A stretch of 64,000 nucleotides of DNA from Betaproteobacteria bacterium (GCA_021298815.1 JAJTHE010000018.1:1-64000), one strand, 5' to 3'. Numbered from the stretch's first letter, positions 25,303-34,953 are shown. The notes: generated by a model not told the origin, from the letters alone. Made by a program: numbers and translations.

Positions 25303-26805
25303 TCACGCGCGCAGCAAGCCTGCCGCCGCCGCGCCCGGCTGGGGGTACGGGTACATCATGTTGAGCGCGATGCTCCGGTTGGCGTCCTGCACGATGCGCA
25401 CATGCTCGCGGCGCAGTTCGCGTGCATGGCGTACGCCGCAGGAGTGGGCGATCATGTCGATCTCCTTCGCCATGTTCAGCGCGTACTGCGCGACGCGCAG
25501 GTACTTCTCCTCGACCACCAGGCCGCGCTGCAGCCGGCGGTTGTGCGTGGTGACGCCGGTCGGGCAGGTGTTGGTATGGCAGCGCAACGCCTGGATGCAG
25601 CCAAGGGCCAGCATGAAGCCGCGCGCGGTGTTGACGAAGTCGGCACCTGCGCAGAGCGCCCACGCCGCCTTGGCCGACGTCACCAGCTTGCCGGAGGCGA
25701 CCACCCGCACCCGGTCGCGCAGCCCGGCTTCGATCAGGGCGTCGACCACGCGCGGCAGCGCCTCGGTGATCGGCAGCGCCATGTGGTCTGCCAGCACCTG
25801 CGGCGCGGCGCCGCTGCCACCCTCCCCGCCGTCGATCACCAGGAAGTCCGGGGCCGAGTCGAGCCCCCGGCGCAGCACGGCCTCGCACAGCTCGTTGATG
25901 AAGGCCCAGCCGCCGACCGCGGTCTTCACGCCGCACGGACGGCCGGTCAGGTTCCGGATCATCATCACCTGGTCGAGCAGCTGGTCCATGTCGGCGATGT
26001 CGAGATGGCGGTTCGGGCTGATCGAGTCTTCATGGGCAGGGATGCCCCGGATGCGGGCGATCTCCTCGGTCACCTTCATCGCCGGCAGCACGCCGCCCTT
26101 GCCCGGTTTCGCACCCTGGGACAGCTTGATCTCGAACGCGCCCACGACATGGCCCAGTTCGCGCAGGCGTTCGTGGTCCAGGCTGCCGTCCATGCGGCGC
26201 ACCCCGTACTTCGCGGTGCCGATCTGCATGATGATGTCGCAGCCACCTTCCTGGTGGTAGGGCGACAGGCCGCCTTCCCCGGTGTCCATCCAGCAGCCGG
26301 CCTGCTTCGCCCCCATAGACAGCGCGCGCACGGCCGGCGCCGAGATCGCGCCGAAACTCATGCCGCTGACGTTGACCACCGACCGCCCGAGCAGCGGGTA
26401 GCGGCAGTGGCCTTCGCCGATGGACAGCGGCGGCGTGGGGAGCTGGTCGGTCTCCAGGACCGGGAACGGCGCGTTCACGAACAGGATCGACCCCGGCTGC
26501 CGCAGGTCGTAGGTCGATCCGAAGCCGATCACGCCGCCCTCGTTCTTGGCCATGCGGTAGACCCAGCCGCGGGTCGCGCGGTTGAACGGCATCTCGTCGC
26601 GGTCGCCCGCGAAGAAGTACTGCCGGAAGTACTCGCCCAGGTTCTCGAAGAAGTAGCGCAGGTGCCCGATCACCGGGTAGTTGCGCAGGATCGTGTGCCG
26701 CTGCTGGGTGATGTCGCGCAGCAGCACGAACGCCAGCGCCGCGAGCACGGCGAAGCCGGCGATCGTGCCCAGTCCCCACGACACGACATGCGCGATGTCA
26801 GACAT
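25303..26805 (-). CDS. FMN-binding glutamate-synthase-family protein
   Basis: A 500-residue protein related to the synthase domain of glutamate synthase (GltB) but without glutaminase or C-terminal domains. One membrane helix at residues about 10-30 anchors it. The FMN/2-oxoglutarate barrel signatures GMSFGAISAPAVRALSMGAK, GEGGLSPYHQEGGCDI and IDGGEGGSGAAPQVLADHM are present, and RCHTNTCPTGVTTHN carries the cysteines of a [3Fe-4S] cluster. Such stand-alone proteins are widespread; their reaction is not established. ATG at 26805; 26817 is an alternative. Confidence 0.88.
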   Translation of the reverse strand: MSDIAHVVSWGLGTIAGFAVLAALAFVLLRDITQQRHTILRNYPVIGHLRYFFENLGEYFRQYFFAGDRDEMPFNRATRGWVYRMAKNEGGVIGFGSTYDLRQPGSILFVNAPFPVLETDQLPTPPLSIGEGHCRYPLLGRSVVNVSGMSFGAISAPAVRALSMGAKQAGCWMDTGEGGLSPYHQEGGCDIIMQIGTAKYGVRRMDGSLDHERLRELGHVVGAFEIKLSQGAKPGKGGVLPAMKVTEEIARIRGIPAHEDSISPNRHLDIADMDQLLDQVMMIRNLTGRPCGVKTAVGGWAFINELCEAVLRRGLDSAPDFLVIDGGEGGSGAAPQVLADHMALPITEALPRVVDALIEAGLRDRVRVVASGKLVTSAKAAWALCAGADFVNTARGFMLALGCIQALRCHTNTCPTGVTTHNRRLQRGLVVEEKYLRVAQYALNMAKEIDMIAHSCGVRHARELRREHVRIVQDANRSIALNMMYPYPQPGAAAAGLLRA

Positions 26806-26988
26806 TGAGATCCCCATGGCTGCCTGAGATGGAACTGCGGGAGGAACGCGCGATGGAACACCTGCTGTTCCCGTCATCGGCCGGAGGGCCGATCCCTGAA
26901 GCCGGTGCCTGCGCCGTCACGCCATCATAAGGGCAATTGGCTAGAATCCGGGCCTCCCCGACCCGCACGCGACGACGCATGAGGATGA

Positions 26989-27834
26989 ATGAGCTTCCCG
27001 CCTGAACTGATTGCCCGGCAAGCCGATGACGACGCGCGCCGGGCGCTGGACGAGGATGTCGGCAGCGGCGACCTCACCGCCGCCCTGATCGATGCGCAGG
27101 CGACGCTGCGGGCCCGCGTGGTCGCGCGCGAGGCTGCGGTGCTGTGCGGCCGGCCGTGGTTCGACGCGGTGTTCCGGCGGGTCGACCCGGCAGCCACGGT
27201 GGAATGGCTGGTGGCCGAAGGCGAACGCGTCGCCGCCGGCCAGCCGCTGTGCCGGGTCTCGGGCCCTGCACGCGCCCTGCTGACCGCGGAGCGTGCGGCG
27301 CTCAACTTCCTGCAACTGCTCTCGGGCGTCGCGACCCGCACGCGCCAGTATGTCGATGCGCTCCAGGGTGCCCGCGCGCAGATCCTGGACACGCGCAAGA
27401 CACTGCCCGGCCTGCGGCTGGCGCAGAAGTACGCGGTGGTGACCGGCGGCGGTGCGAACCACCGCATGGGCCTGTACGACATGGTGCTCGTGAAGGAGAA
27501 CCACATCGCGGCGGCCGGCGGCATCACGGCGGCGATACGCTCGGCCGCGCGGGTTGCACCCGGCATGCCGCTGCAGGTCGAGGTGGAGACCGAAGCGCAG
27601 CTGGCCGAGGCGCTCGCCGCCGGCGCACCGCTGATCCTGCTCGACAACTTCACGGTCGAACGCATGGCGGCCGCGGTCGCGTTCACTGCCGGGCGCGCCC
27701 GGCTCGAAGCCTCGGGCGGCATCACCCTCGACACCGTGCGGGCCATCGCCGCCACCGGGGTCGACCGGATCTCGGTCGGCAACCTCACCAAGGACGTCCG
27801 GGCGCTCGACCTTTCGATGCGCTTCGAGGCCTGA
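26989..27834 (+). CDS. nadC: Quinolinate phosphoribosyltransferase (carboxylating)
   Basis: A 281-residue NadC. It converts quinolinate and PRPP to nicotinate mononucleotide, CO2 and pyrophosphate in de novo NAD synthesis. Signature residues include [14 protein letters not shown] near the N-terminus, [39 protein letters not shown] (phosphate-binding Arg and Lys), [20 protein letters not shown] and EVEVET-like [11 protein letters not shown], ending with [26 protein letters not shown] lies just upstream of the ATG. nadA and nadB are not adjacent. Confidence 0.97.
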   Translation: MSFPPELIARQADDDARRALDEDVGSGDLTAALIDAQATLRARVVAREAAVLCGRPWFDAVFRRVDPAATVEWLVAEGERVAAGQPLCRVSGPARALLTAERAALNFLQLLSGVATRTRQYVDALQGARAQILDTRKTLPGLRLAQKYAVVTGGGANHRMGLYDMVLVKENHIAAAGGITAAIRSAARVAPGMPLQVEVETEAQLAEALAAGAPLILLDNFTVERMAAAVAFTAGRARLEASGGITLDTVRAIAATGVDRISVGNLTKDVRALDLSMRFEA

Positions 27835-27883
27835 CCGGGCCAGGCGCCGGTCGCGAAGCCGGCCGGCCGCCCCGGGGGCGACA

Positions 27884-27909
27884 TCCCGGGTCGACGTCCC
27901 GGGTCGACG
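27884..27909. repeat. 13-bp direct tandem duplication
   Basis: TCCCGGGTCGACG occurs twice back to back (27884-27896 and 27897-27909) between nadC and the next Bug gene. It may be a small slippage product; no function is apparent. Confidence 0.6.
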
Positions 27910-27967
27910 TCCGGAGTGGCACATGGATTGCATCACCACGATCTCCCTCAACGACAGGCACCGAACC

Positions 27968-29050
27968 ATGACGCTTCCCTCTTTCGCGTGCGCCGCTTCC
28001 GGCGCGTCCCCTTCCCTGCGCACGGCCGTACGGTTCGAGCGGCTGCCCTCGCTCGCCGCCGCGGCCGGACTCTGCCTGTCTGCCGCGCTCGGCACGGTTG
28101 CACCCGTCCATGCCCAGCCGGGCGCATCGGCGCCGGGCGCGGCCGCGGCCTGGCCGGCGCGTCCGGTGCGCCTGGTCGCCACGTTCTCCCCCGGTGGTGG
28201 TGCCGACCTCACTGGCCGGATCATCGGCGCCCGCCTGGCCGAGACCTGGAAGCAGACCGTCGTGGTCGAGAACCGTCCCGGGGCCGGCGGCAGCATCGGC
28301 GCCGAGATGGTGTTCCGCGCCACCCCGGACGGCCACACGCTGCTGGTCGTCGCCACGACCCACACGGTCAACGCGGCGCTGCTGTCGAAGCTGCCCTTCG
28401 ACCTGGTGCGCGACTTCAAGCCGGTCGCACTGGCCACCGCGGCACCGGTGGCACTGGTGGTCACCCCGCGCCTGAAGGCCGCCACGCTGCAGGAATTCAC
28501 CAGCCTGCTGCGTGCCCAGCCCGGCAAGCTCGACTACGCGAGCTGCGGCCTGGCCAGCACGCACCATTTCGCGATGGAGGCCTACAAGTTCGAGACCAAG
28601 ACCAATGCGCTGCACATCCCGACCAGCTGCGCGAATGCCGTCGCGATGATGATGGGCAGCCAGCTCGACATCGGTGCGGTGACCCTCGCCACCGCGCTGC
28701 CCTTCGTGCAGCAGGGCAAGCTGCGCGCGATCGCCCTCGCCAGCCATTCGCGCTCGCCGCTCGCGCCCGAGATCCCGACCTTCCGCGATTCCGGCATCCC
28801 GGAGCTGAAAGGCCTCGCGGTCGACAACTACTACGGCTTCCTCGCGCCGCTGGCGACGCCCGACCGGGTCGTGGCGCGCATCGAGGAGGACGTCCGGGTC
28901 GGCCTGCAGGATCCGGATCTGCTCAAGCGCATGGCGGGCGCGGGCCTCGACCCGTTCTTCCGCTCCGCGGCCGACACGCGCAAGCTGCTCGCGGCCGACA
29001 TCGAGCGCAATCGCAGGCTCGCGGCCGTGGCGAACATCAAGCCGGAGTGA
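27968..29050 (+). CDS. Bug-family receptor, atypical Cys-containing subtype (copy 1)
   Basis: A 360-residue Bug/TctC periplasmic receptor. The mature N-terminus begins near AWPARPVRLVATFSPGGGAD after a long signal region ending around PVHAQ; GAGGSIGAEMVFRATPDGHT follows. The usual ligand-loop motif HVPYKG is replaced by HIPTSCAN (Cys221), and the first loop reads LDYASCGLASTHHF (Cys193) where typical members have a Ser/Gly stretch. Both changes are shared by the downstream paralog (29097), with which it is closely similar over most of its length. It precedes a molybdenum hydroxylase operon, suggesting that it captures the hydroxylase substrate. I chose the ATG at 27968; one at 27923 is possible. 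Confidence 0.88.
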   Translation: MTLPSFACAASGASPSLRTAVRFERLPSLAAAAGLCLSAALGTVAPVHAQPGASAPGAAAAWPARPVRLVATFSPGGGADLTGRIIGARLAETWKQTVVVENRPGAGGSIGAEMVFRATPDGHTLLVVATTHTVNAALLSKLPFDLVRDFKPVALATAAPVALVVTPRLKAATLQEFTSLLRAQPGKLDYASCGLASTHHFAMEAYKFETKTNALHIPTSCANAVAMMMGSQLDIGAVTLATALPFVQQGKLRAIALASHSRSPLAPEIPTFRDSGIPELKGLAVDNYYGFLAPLATPDRVVARIEEDVRVGLQDPDLLKRMAGAGLDPFFRSAADTRKLLAADIERNRRLAAVANIKPE

Positions 29051-29096
29051 AGCCGGGAACGGGCATAATCGCGCCTCTGTCCACGGATATCCCGAC

Positions 29097-30134
29097 ATGA
29101 CCCTTGCCTCCACCCGCCGCCTGCGCGGCGGCGCGCCGTCCCTGTTGCCGGCGCGCCTGCGCGCTGCGCTGCTGTGTTCGATCGCCGCCTCGACCCTGGC
29201 TTCGGCATCGATGCCTGCAGCCGCGCAGCAGGCCTTCCCGACCAAGCCGGTGCGCTTCGTCGCCACCTTCCCGCCGGGCGGCGGCGCCGACCTCACCGGC
29301 CGCATCCTGGGCGCGCGGCTCGGCGAGCTCTGGAAGCAGCCGGTGGTGGTCGAGAACCGTACCGGCGCGGGTGGCAGCGTCGGCGCCGAACTGGTGTCGC
29401 GCGCCAATCCGGACGGCTACACCCTGCTGCTCGTGGCAGCCTCGCATGCAGTGAATGCAGCCCTGCTGCAGAAGCTCTCGTTCGACCTGCTGAAGGACTT
29501 CAAGCCGGTCGCGCTCGCCACCTCGGCGCCGATCCTGCTGGCGGTGAACCCGCGCGTGAAGGCGAACAACCTGCTCGAGTTCACCGGCCTGATGCGCGCC
29601 CAGCCCGACAAGCTCGACTACGCGAGCTGCGGCATGGCCACCACGCACCATTTCACGATGGAGCTCTACAAGTTCGAGACCAAGACCTCGGCGCTGCACA
29701 TCCCGCACAGCTGCGCGATCGCCGTGGCCAACGCGGTCGGCGGCCAGCTCGACGTGATCGCGGTCACCCTGGCGAGCGCACTGCCGTTCGTGCAGCAGGG
29801 GAAGCTGCGCGCGCTGGCCCTTAGCAGCCAGGACCGTTCGCCGCTGGCACCGGACATCCCGACCTTCCGCGACTCGGGCATGCCCGAGCTGAAGGGTTTC
29901 GCGGTGGAGAACTACTACGGGCTGCTCGCGCCTTCGGCAACCCCGGATGCCGTGGTGAAGAAGGTCGAGGCCGACGTGCGCGCCGTGCTGCAGGATCCCG
30001 ACCTGCGCAAGAAGCTCGCCGGCGCCGGGCTCGACCCGTTCTTCCGCTCCGGCGCCGACACCGCGAAGCTGCTGCGCGCCGACGTCGAGCGCTACCGCAG
30101 GATCGCCGCGATCGCCGGCATCAAGCAGGAGTAG
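29097..30134 (+). CDS. Bug-family receptor, atypical Cys-containing subtype (copy 2)
   Basis: A 345-residue Bug/TctC receptor, a tandem paralog of the previous gene. The signal peptide ends near PAAAQQ; the mature protein starts AFPTKPVRFVATFPPGGGAD. GAGGSVGAELVSRANPDGYT is typical, while the ligand loops read LDYASCGMATTHHF (Cys178) and HIPHSCAIAVANAVGGQ (Cys206) instead of the standard PYKG form. Long stretches near the C-terminus (KGFAVENYYGLLAPSATPD and AGAGLDPFFRSGADT) match copy 1 almost residue for residue. The gap to the upstream gene is 46 bases and to the FAD-subunit gene 15 bases, so one operon is likely. Confidence 0.9.
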   Translation: MTLASTRRLRGGAPSLLPARLRAALLCSIAASTLASASMPAAAQQAFPTKPVRFVATFPPGGGADLTGRILGARLGELWKQPVVVENRTGAGGSVGAELVSRANPDGYTLLLVAASHAVNAALLQKLSFDLLKDFKPVALATSAPILLAVNPRVKANNLLEFTGLMRAQPDKLDYASCGMATTHHFTMELYKFETKTSALHIPHSCAIAVANAVGGQLDVIAVTLASALPFVQQGKLRALALSSQDRSPLAPDIPTFRDSGMPELKGFAVENYYGLLAPSATPDAVVKKVEADVRAVLQDPDLRKKLAGAGLDPFFRSGADTAKLLRADVERYRRIAAIAGIKQE

Positions 30135-30149
30135 GCACGGCCAGCCCGC

Positions 30150-31037
30150 ATGAAAGCCCCGCCGTTCCGCTACCACGCACCGCGCACCCTCGACGAGGCA
30201 CTGGCGCTGGCCGCAACGCTGCCCTCGCCGCGGCTGCTCGCCGGCGGGCAGTCGCTGATGCCGATGCTCAACTTCAGGCTGCTCGCGCCCGAGCACCTGA
30301 TCGACCTCAACCGCGTCGAGGGCCTCGCCGGCATCCGGGATGAAGGGGACGCGATCGTGATCGGCGCGATGACCCGCCAGCGCGACATCGAGTTCTCGCC
30401 GGTGGTGAAGGCGCGGCTGCCGCTGCTCGCCGAGGCGATCCAGTGGGTCGGACACCGGCAGACGCGCAACCGCGGCACGATCGGCGGCAGCCTGTGCCAC
30501 CTCGATCCTTCGGCGGAGCAGCCGCTGGTGGCGATGGCGATGGACGCCACGCTCGCCATCGCGGGGCCGGCGGGCCGGCGTGAACTGCCGATGCAGGCGT
30601 TCGCGGTCGACCTGATGACCCCGGCCCTGGAAGAGGGCGAGATCCTCACCGGCATCCGCTTCACCCCGTGGGCCGCCGGCCATGGCTGGGCCTTCCTCGA
30701 GTTCGCGCGGCGCCACGGCGACTTCGCGATCGTCGCGGTCGCGGTCCTGCTCGAACTGGGCGCGGACGGAACCGCGACCCGGGTGTCGATCACGCTCGGC
30801 GGTGTCGCCTCGACCGCGGTGCGCGTCGTGCAGGCGGAGGCAGCGCTGCTCGGGACCCGGGTCGGTCCCGCCGACATCGAGGCCGCAGCCGCCTGCTGCG
30901 GCCAGGTGGATGCGCTCGGCGATCCGCAGGTGCCCGCCTGGTACCGGCAACGGGTGGCGCGCACCCTGTGTGCGCGCGCCCTGCCCGCTGCGCTGGCACG
31001 TGCGCATGCCGCGGGACACGATGGAATGAAACGATGA
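30150..31037 (+). CDS. Molybdenum hydroxylase FAD-binding (medium) subunit, CoxM/XdhB-like
   Basis: A 295-residue FAD subunit of a xanthine-dehydrogenase-family enzyme. The FAD-binding motifs LLAGGQSLMPMLNFRL near residue 30 and RNRGTIGGSLCHLDPSAE near residue 108 are clear. It passes electrons from the [2Fe-2S] subunit to an acceptor. The gene is the first of three enzyme genes; its stop overlaps the start of the iron-sulfur gene by four bases (ATGA). Confidence 0.94.
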   Translation: MKAPPFRYHAPRTLDEALALAATLPSPRLLAGGQSLMPMLNFRLLAPEHLIDLNRVEGLAGIRDEGDAIVIGAMTRQRDIEFSPVVKARLPLLAEAIQWVGHRQTRNRGTIGGSLCHLDPSAEQPLVAMAMDATLAIAGPAGRRELPMQAFAVDLMTPALEEGEILTGIRFTPWAAGHGWAFLEFARRHGDFAIVAVAVLLELGADGTATRVSITLGGVASTAVRVVQAEAALLGTRVGPADIEAAAACCGQVDALGDPQVPAWYRQRVARTLCARALPAALARAHAAGHDGMKR

Positions 31038-31537
31038 GCCAGCATGCATCGATGCGCGAGATCACGCTGCACGTCAACGGCGAGGCGCGCACCTGCACGG
31101 TCGCCGACCGATCGAACCTCGCGGACTTCCTGCGCCACGACCTGCAGCTCACCGGCACCCATGTCGGCTGCGAGCACGGGGTGTGCGGCGCCTGCACCGT
31201 GCTGGTCGACGGACGTTCGGTGCGCGGCTGCCTGATGCTCGCGGTGCAGGCAGACGGCTGCAGCGTCGAGACGGTGGAGTCGCTCGCCGCCGGGACGCAA
31301 GGTGCAGCAGGGCTCGGCCCGTTGCAGCAGGCTTTCCGCGACCGCCACGCGCTGCAATGCGGCTACTGCACGCCCGGCATCCTGATGTCGCTGACCGAAC
31401 TGCTGCGCGACGACCCGGCGCCGGATGAACAAGCGGTGCGGCTCGTGCTGTCGGGCCACCTGTGCCGCTGCACCGGTTACCAGAACATCGTCGCGGCGGC
31501 GCTGCAGGCCGCCTCGAAGCCGGCCGGAGACGCCTGA
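31034..31537 (+). CDS. Molybdenum hydroxylase [2Fe-2S] (small) subunit, CoxS-like
   Basis: A 167-residue protein with two [2Fe-2S] clusters. The plant-ferredoxin-like cluster ligands are in VGCEHGVCGACTVLVDG plus CLMLAVQ, and the second cluster ligands are in CGYCTPGILMSL and LCRCTGYQNIV. It carries electrons from the molybdopterin centre to FAD. It overlaps the upstream FAD-subunit gene by four bases, and the large-subunit gene starts two bases after its stop, so subunits are made in fixed ratio. Confidence 0.96.
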   Translation: MSQHASMREITLHVNGEARTCTVADRSNLADFLRHDLQLTGTHVGCEHGVCGACTVLVDGRSVRGCLMLAVQADGCSVETVESLAAGTQGAAGLGPLQQAFRDRHALQCGYCTPGILMSLTELLRDDPAPDEQAVRLVLSGHLCRCTGYQNIVAAALQAASKPAGDA

Positions 31538-31539
31538 GC

Positions 31540-33939
31540 ATGGACACGATCGTCCCATCCGGGCAGGTCGTCGAGCCCGCGACCGCGGCTTCCGCCGACG
31601 ACTACACCGCACGGCGCATGTTCGGCACCCGCGCGCCACGCATCGAGGACCCCGCACTGCTGCGCGGCGAGGGCCGCTACCTCGACGACATCCGCATGCC
31701 CGACCCGCTGCATGCCGCCTTCCTGCGCAGCCCGCATGCGCATGCACGGGTGGTGCGCATCGACCTCGCCGCCGCACGCGCGCTGCCCGGCGTGGTGGCG
31801 GTGTTCGATGCCGACGCGATCGCGCGCGAACTGACCAGCCTGCGCATGCCGCTCGGCTTTCCCTCGGCCACGCTGCAGAAGGACATCACGCCCTGGGTGC
31901 TGTCGTGCACCGAGGTCGCCTTCGTCGGCGAGGCGATGGTGATGGTGGTCGCGCAGTCGCGTGCCATCGCCGAGGACGCACTGGCGCTGATCGAGGTGGA
32001 CTTCGAGCCGCTGCCGGTGGTGCACGACTGCCACCAGGCGCTGGACGATGCCGCCCCGGTGGTGCGCAGCGACGCGGCGTCGAACATCGCCGAGCGGCTG
32101 CAGGTCGGGTTCGGCGAGGTCGACGCGGCATTCGCCGCCGCGCCCCATGTATTCACCGAATCGCTCTTCGTGCATCGCGGTGCGGCGCACCCGATGGAAG
32201 GCCGCGGCGTGCTCGCGCGCTACGATGCGGTCGAGGATGCGATCACCATCTGGACCTCCACCCAGATGGCGCACGAGGTGATGCACTCGATCGCCGCGAT
32301 GCTGGGCATGGACCAGCACAACGTGCGCGTGGTCGCCCCCGATGTCGGCGGTGGCTTCGGCTGCAAGTACCTGACCTATCCGGAAGAGGTCGCGATCCCC
32401 GCCGTCGCGCGCTGCCTCGGCCGTCCGGTCAAGTGGGTCGAGGACCGTGCGGAGCATTTCGTCAGCGCGATCCATGAACGCGACCAGTACTGGGACGTCG
32501 ACATCGCGGTCGACGCGCGCGGCACCATCCTCGGCGTGCGTGGCCGGCTGCTGCACGACCAGGGCGCCTACACCCCGCAGGGCATCAACCTGCCGTACAA
32601 CGCGGCCACCTCGGTCACCGGGCCCTACCGCGTGCCGGCGTACCGGATGGACGTGATCATCTGCCAGACGAACAAGACGCCGGTGATACCGGTGCGCGGC
32701 GCCGGATACCCGCAGGCTGCGTTCGTGATGGAGCGCATGCTCGACCGGGTCGCACGCGAGCTGGCGATCGACCGTGCCGAGCTGCGCGCGCGCAACCTGA
32801 TCCCGGTCGAGAAGATGCCCTACGACAAGGGCCTCACCAACCGCGCCGGCGTGCGCTCGATCGTCGACAGCGGCGACTATGCCAGGACGCAGGCCGAAGC
32901 CCTGGCGCGCATCGACTACGCCGGCTTCCCCGCGCGCCAGCGTGAAGCGCGCGCGCGCGGCCGCTACCTCGGGCTGGGCCTGGCCAACGCGGTCAAGGCG
33001 ACCTCGCGCGGCCCGTTCGAATCGGCGGTGATCCGCGTGTCCCCGCAGGGCCGCATCGACCTCTACACCGGCGCACTCGCGATGGGACAGGGACTGGCCA
33101 CCGCCCTTGCCCAGATCGCCGCCGAACAGCTCGACGTGCCGCTCGACATGATCCATGTCACCTGCGGCGATACCGGCCGCGTGTCGCTCGGCATGGGCGG
33201 CTTCGCCAGCCGGCAGACCGTGATGGCAGGCTCTTCGGTCCACCTCGCCGCGGTCGAGGTACGCAACAAGGCGCTCAGGGTCGGCGAACAGCTGCTCGGC
33301 GTGCCGCTCGAGGGGCTGCGCCTGCGCGACGGCCGGGTCGAGGTGGTCTCCGCGCCCGGGCGCTTCGTCACGATCGGCGACATCGCACGCAAGCTCAAGG
33401 GCGCGCCTGGCTACTCGCTGCCGCCGGGCATCACGCCCGGCCTCGAGGCCACCGGCCTGTTCCAGACCAACAGCCAGGCGCATGCCAACGCCTGCCACGC
33501 CTGCGAGGTCGAGGTCGACCCGGGCACCGGCGCGGTGCGCCTGCTGCGCTACGTGGCGGTGCACGACAGCGGCCGCCTGGTCAATCCGACGATGGCCGAA
33601 GGGCAGATCCACGGCGGCGTGGTGCATGGCATCGGCAACGCGCTGTTCGAGAAGATGGGCTATGACGACGAGGCACAGCCGGTGACCGGCACCTTCGCCG
33701 ACTACCTGCTGCCGACCTCGACCGAGGTCCCCGACATCGAGGTGGTGTTCATCGAGACGGCGTCCCCGACCAACCCGATCGGCGTCAAGGGCATTGGCGA
33801 GGCCGGGACCATCCCGGTCGCGCCGGCGATCGTGTCGGCGATCGAGAACGCGCTGTCACCCTGGAACGTGCACCTGGCCGAAGCGCCGGTGTCCCCGGTA
33901 CGGCTGCTCGAACTGATCGACGCATCGGCTGCTGCCTGA
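31540..33939 (+). CDS. Molybdenum hydroxylase large (molybdopterin) subunit
   Basis: A 799-residue large subunit of the xanthine oxidase family. The a/b-hammerhead domain (about 30-150) is followed by the molybdopterin-binding domain with DVGGGFGCKYLTYPEEV, VIPVRGAGYPQAAFVMERMLD and the catalytic glutamate in GVKGIGEAGTIPVAPA near the C-terminus. The AYRCSFR motif of true CO dehydrogenase is absent, so this is a form-II-type hydroxylase of an aromatic heterocycle, aldehyde or similar compound, not a CO dehydrogenase. Together with the tandem Bug receptors it looks like an uptake-and-hydroxylation operon. No cofactor-insertion gene (XdhC-like) is adjacent. Confidence 0.95.
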   Translation: MDTIVPSGQVVEPATAASADDYTARRMFGTRAPRIEDPALLRGEGRYLDDIRMPDPLHAAFLRSPHAHARVVRIDLAAARALPGVVAVFDADAIARELTSLRMPLGFPSATLQKDITPWVLSCTEVAFVGEAMVMVVAQSRAIAEDALALIEVDFEPLPVVHDCHQALDDAAPVVRSDAASNIAERLQVGFGEVDAAFAAAPHVFTESLFVHRGAAHPMEGRGVLARYDAVEDAITIWTSTQMAHEVMHSIAAMLGMDQHNVRVVAPDVGGGFGCKYLTYPEEVAIPAVARCLGRPVKWVEDRAEHFVSAIHERDQYWDVDIAVDARGTILGVRGRLLHDQGAYTPQGINLPYNAATSVTGPYRVPAYRMDVIICQTNKTPVIPVRGAGYPQAAFVMERMLDRVARELAIDRAELRARNLIPVEKMPYDKGLTNRAGVRSIVDSGDYARTQAEALARIDYAGFPARQREARARGRYLGLGLANAVKATSRGPFESAVIRVSPQGRIDLYTGALAMGQGLATALAQIAAEQLDVPLDMIHVTCGDTGRVSLGMGGFASRQTVMAGSSVHLAAVEVRNKALRVGEQLLGVPLEGLRLRDGRVEVVSAPGRFVTIGDIARKLKGAPGYSLPPGITPGLEATGLFQTNSQAHANACHACEVEVDPGTGAVRLLRYVAVHDSGRLVNPTMAEGQIHGGVVHGIGNALFEKMGYDDEAQPVTGTFADYLLPTSTEVPDIEVVFIETASPTNPIGVKGIGEAGTIPVAPAIVSAIENALSPWNVHLAEAPVSPVRLLELIDASAAA

Positions 33940-34182
33940 GGCCTGCCCGCCGCGACCAGCCCGGATGCAACCGCCTGCGCATGCCGCGCTGCATCAAGCA
34001 CCGATCGACCGCGGCGACTGCAACCACCCTGGCGAAACCGTGCGCGACTGCCTGCAGCGCCTCCTCGGACAGTGCGTGATGGCGAGCCAGGGAGCCATGC
34101 ATCGCGCGCTGGCCGGCAGCGACGCCACGCCACCGGCATTCCAGGCACCAGCGGACGAGCAGCCGGCGATCGAGCTGTCCAG

Positions 34183-34953
34183 CTAGGCGGCGAGCAGGTG
34201 CCAGCTGCTCTGCAGCGCGAGACCGATCGCCATCAGCCAGAGGAAGACCTTCAGCAGCTTCTTGTAGGTCTGCGCATCGATCCGGTCCTGGATGCGCCAG
34301 CCGAACCACATCGTGAGCAGTGCGATCGCGGTGAGCGGAAGCGACACCAGGATCGCGGTGCGGTCGATCTGCCCGGCCAGCGCCAGGCCTGCGGTCTGCA
34401 CCATCCGCGCGCTGACGAAGCAGAGGTTCATCACCTGGGTCATCACCAGCGTGGACAGCCCCAGCGCCGAGAAGTAGATGAGCAGCGGCGGCAGCGCGAC
34501 GTTCACCGAACCGGACAGGAAGCCGCCGAGGAAGCCCGCCACCGCGCCCGAGCGCTGCGGATGGTTGCGCACCGCCGACCAGTCGACCCGGTTGAGGGCC
34601 TCCTGCCGCAGGTAGACGAACAGTGCCAGGGCAAGGAAAAGCTTCAGCCAGTCCTGCGGGGCGAAGATAAGGATCTTGGTGCCGACCAGCGCGCCGGGCA
34701 GCGTCCACAGCGCGACCCGCCAGTGCTGCCCGAGGCTGCCGCGCCAGTTGCCGCCGCGCACGATGGCCACCACCCCGGTCACGATGTTGGGCACCACGGT
34801 GACGACGATCGCGGTGCGGATGTCCATCAGCATCGCCAGCATCGGCGTGGCGATCACCGGGAAGCCGAAGCCGATCGCGCCCTGCAGCAGCCCGGCCGCC
34901 GCCACCACCGCGAACACCGCGGCCCACACCGCGAGCGACAGTTCGATGCTCAT
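34183..34953 (-). CDS. TauE/SafE-family (sulfite exporter-like) membrane permease
   Basis: A 256-residue inner-membrane protein with about eight predicted helices. The family repeats are visible in the two halves (GLLQGAIGFGFPVIATPMLA and GAVAGFLGGFLSGSVNVALP). Members export sulfite, sulfonates or organic anions, or import them. The gene converges on the molybdenum-hydroxylase operon; it may move a related anion but this is inference. About 240 bases of non-coding DNA separate it from the large subunit. Confidence 0.9.
   Translation of the reverse strand: MSIELSLAVWAAVFAVVAAAGLLQGAIGFGFPVIATPMLAMLMDIRTAIVVTVVPNIVTGVVAIVRGGNWRGSLGQHWRVALWTLPGALVGTKILIFAPQDWLKLFLALALFVYLRQEALNRVDWSAVRNHPQRSGAVAGFLGGFLSGSVNVALPPLLIYFSALGLSTLVMTQVMNLCFVSARMVQTAGLALAGQIDRTAILVSLPLTAIALLTMWFGWRIQDRIDAQTYKKLLKVFLWLMAIGLALQSSWHLLAA

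Noticed and set aside
27884-27909. 13-bp tandem duplication as a regulatory element
   Set aside because: Only two copies, GC-rich, no further support; listed as a repeat only.
31540-33939. Aerobic CO dehydrogenase large subunit
   Set aside because: The AYRCSFR active-site loop is missing; a general molybdenum hydroxylase fits better.
33965-34186. Short plus-strand frame between the molybdenum hydroxylase and the TauE/SafE gene
   Set aside because: No ribosome-binding site, no similarity and composition like random GC-rich DNA.
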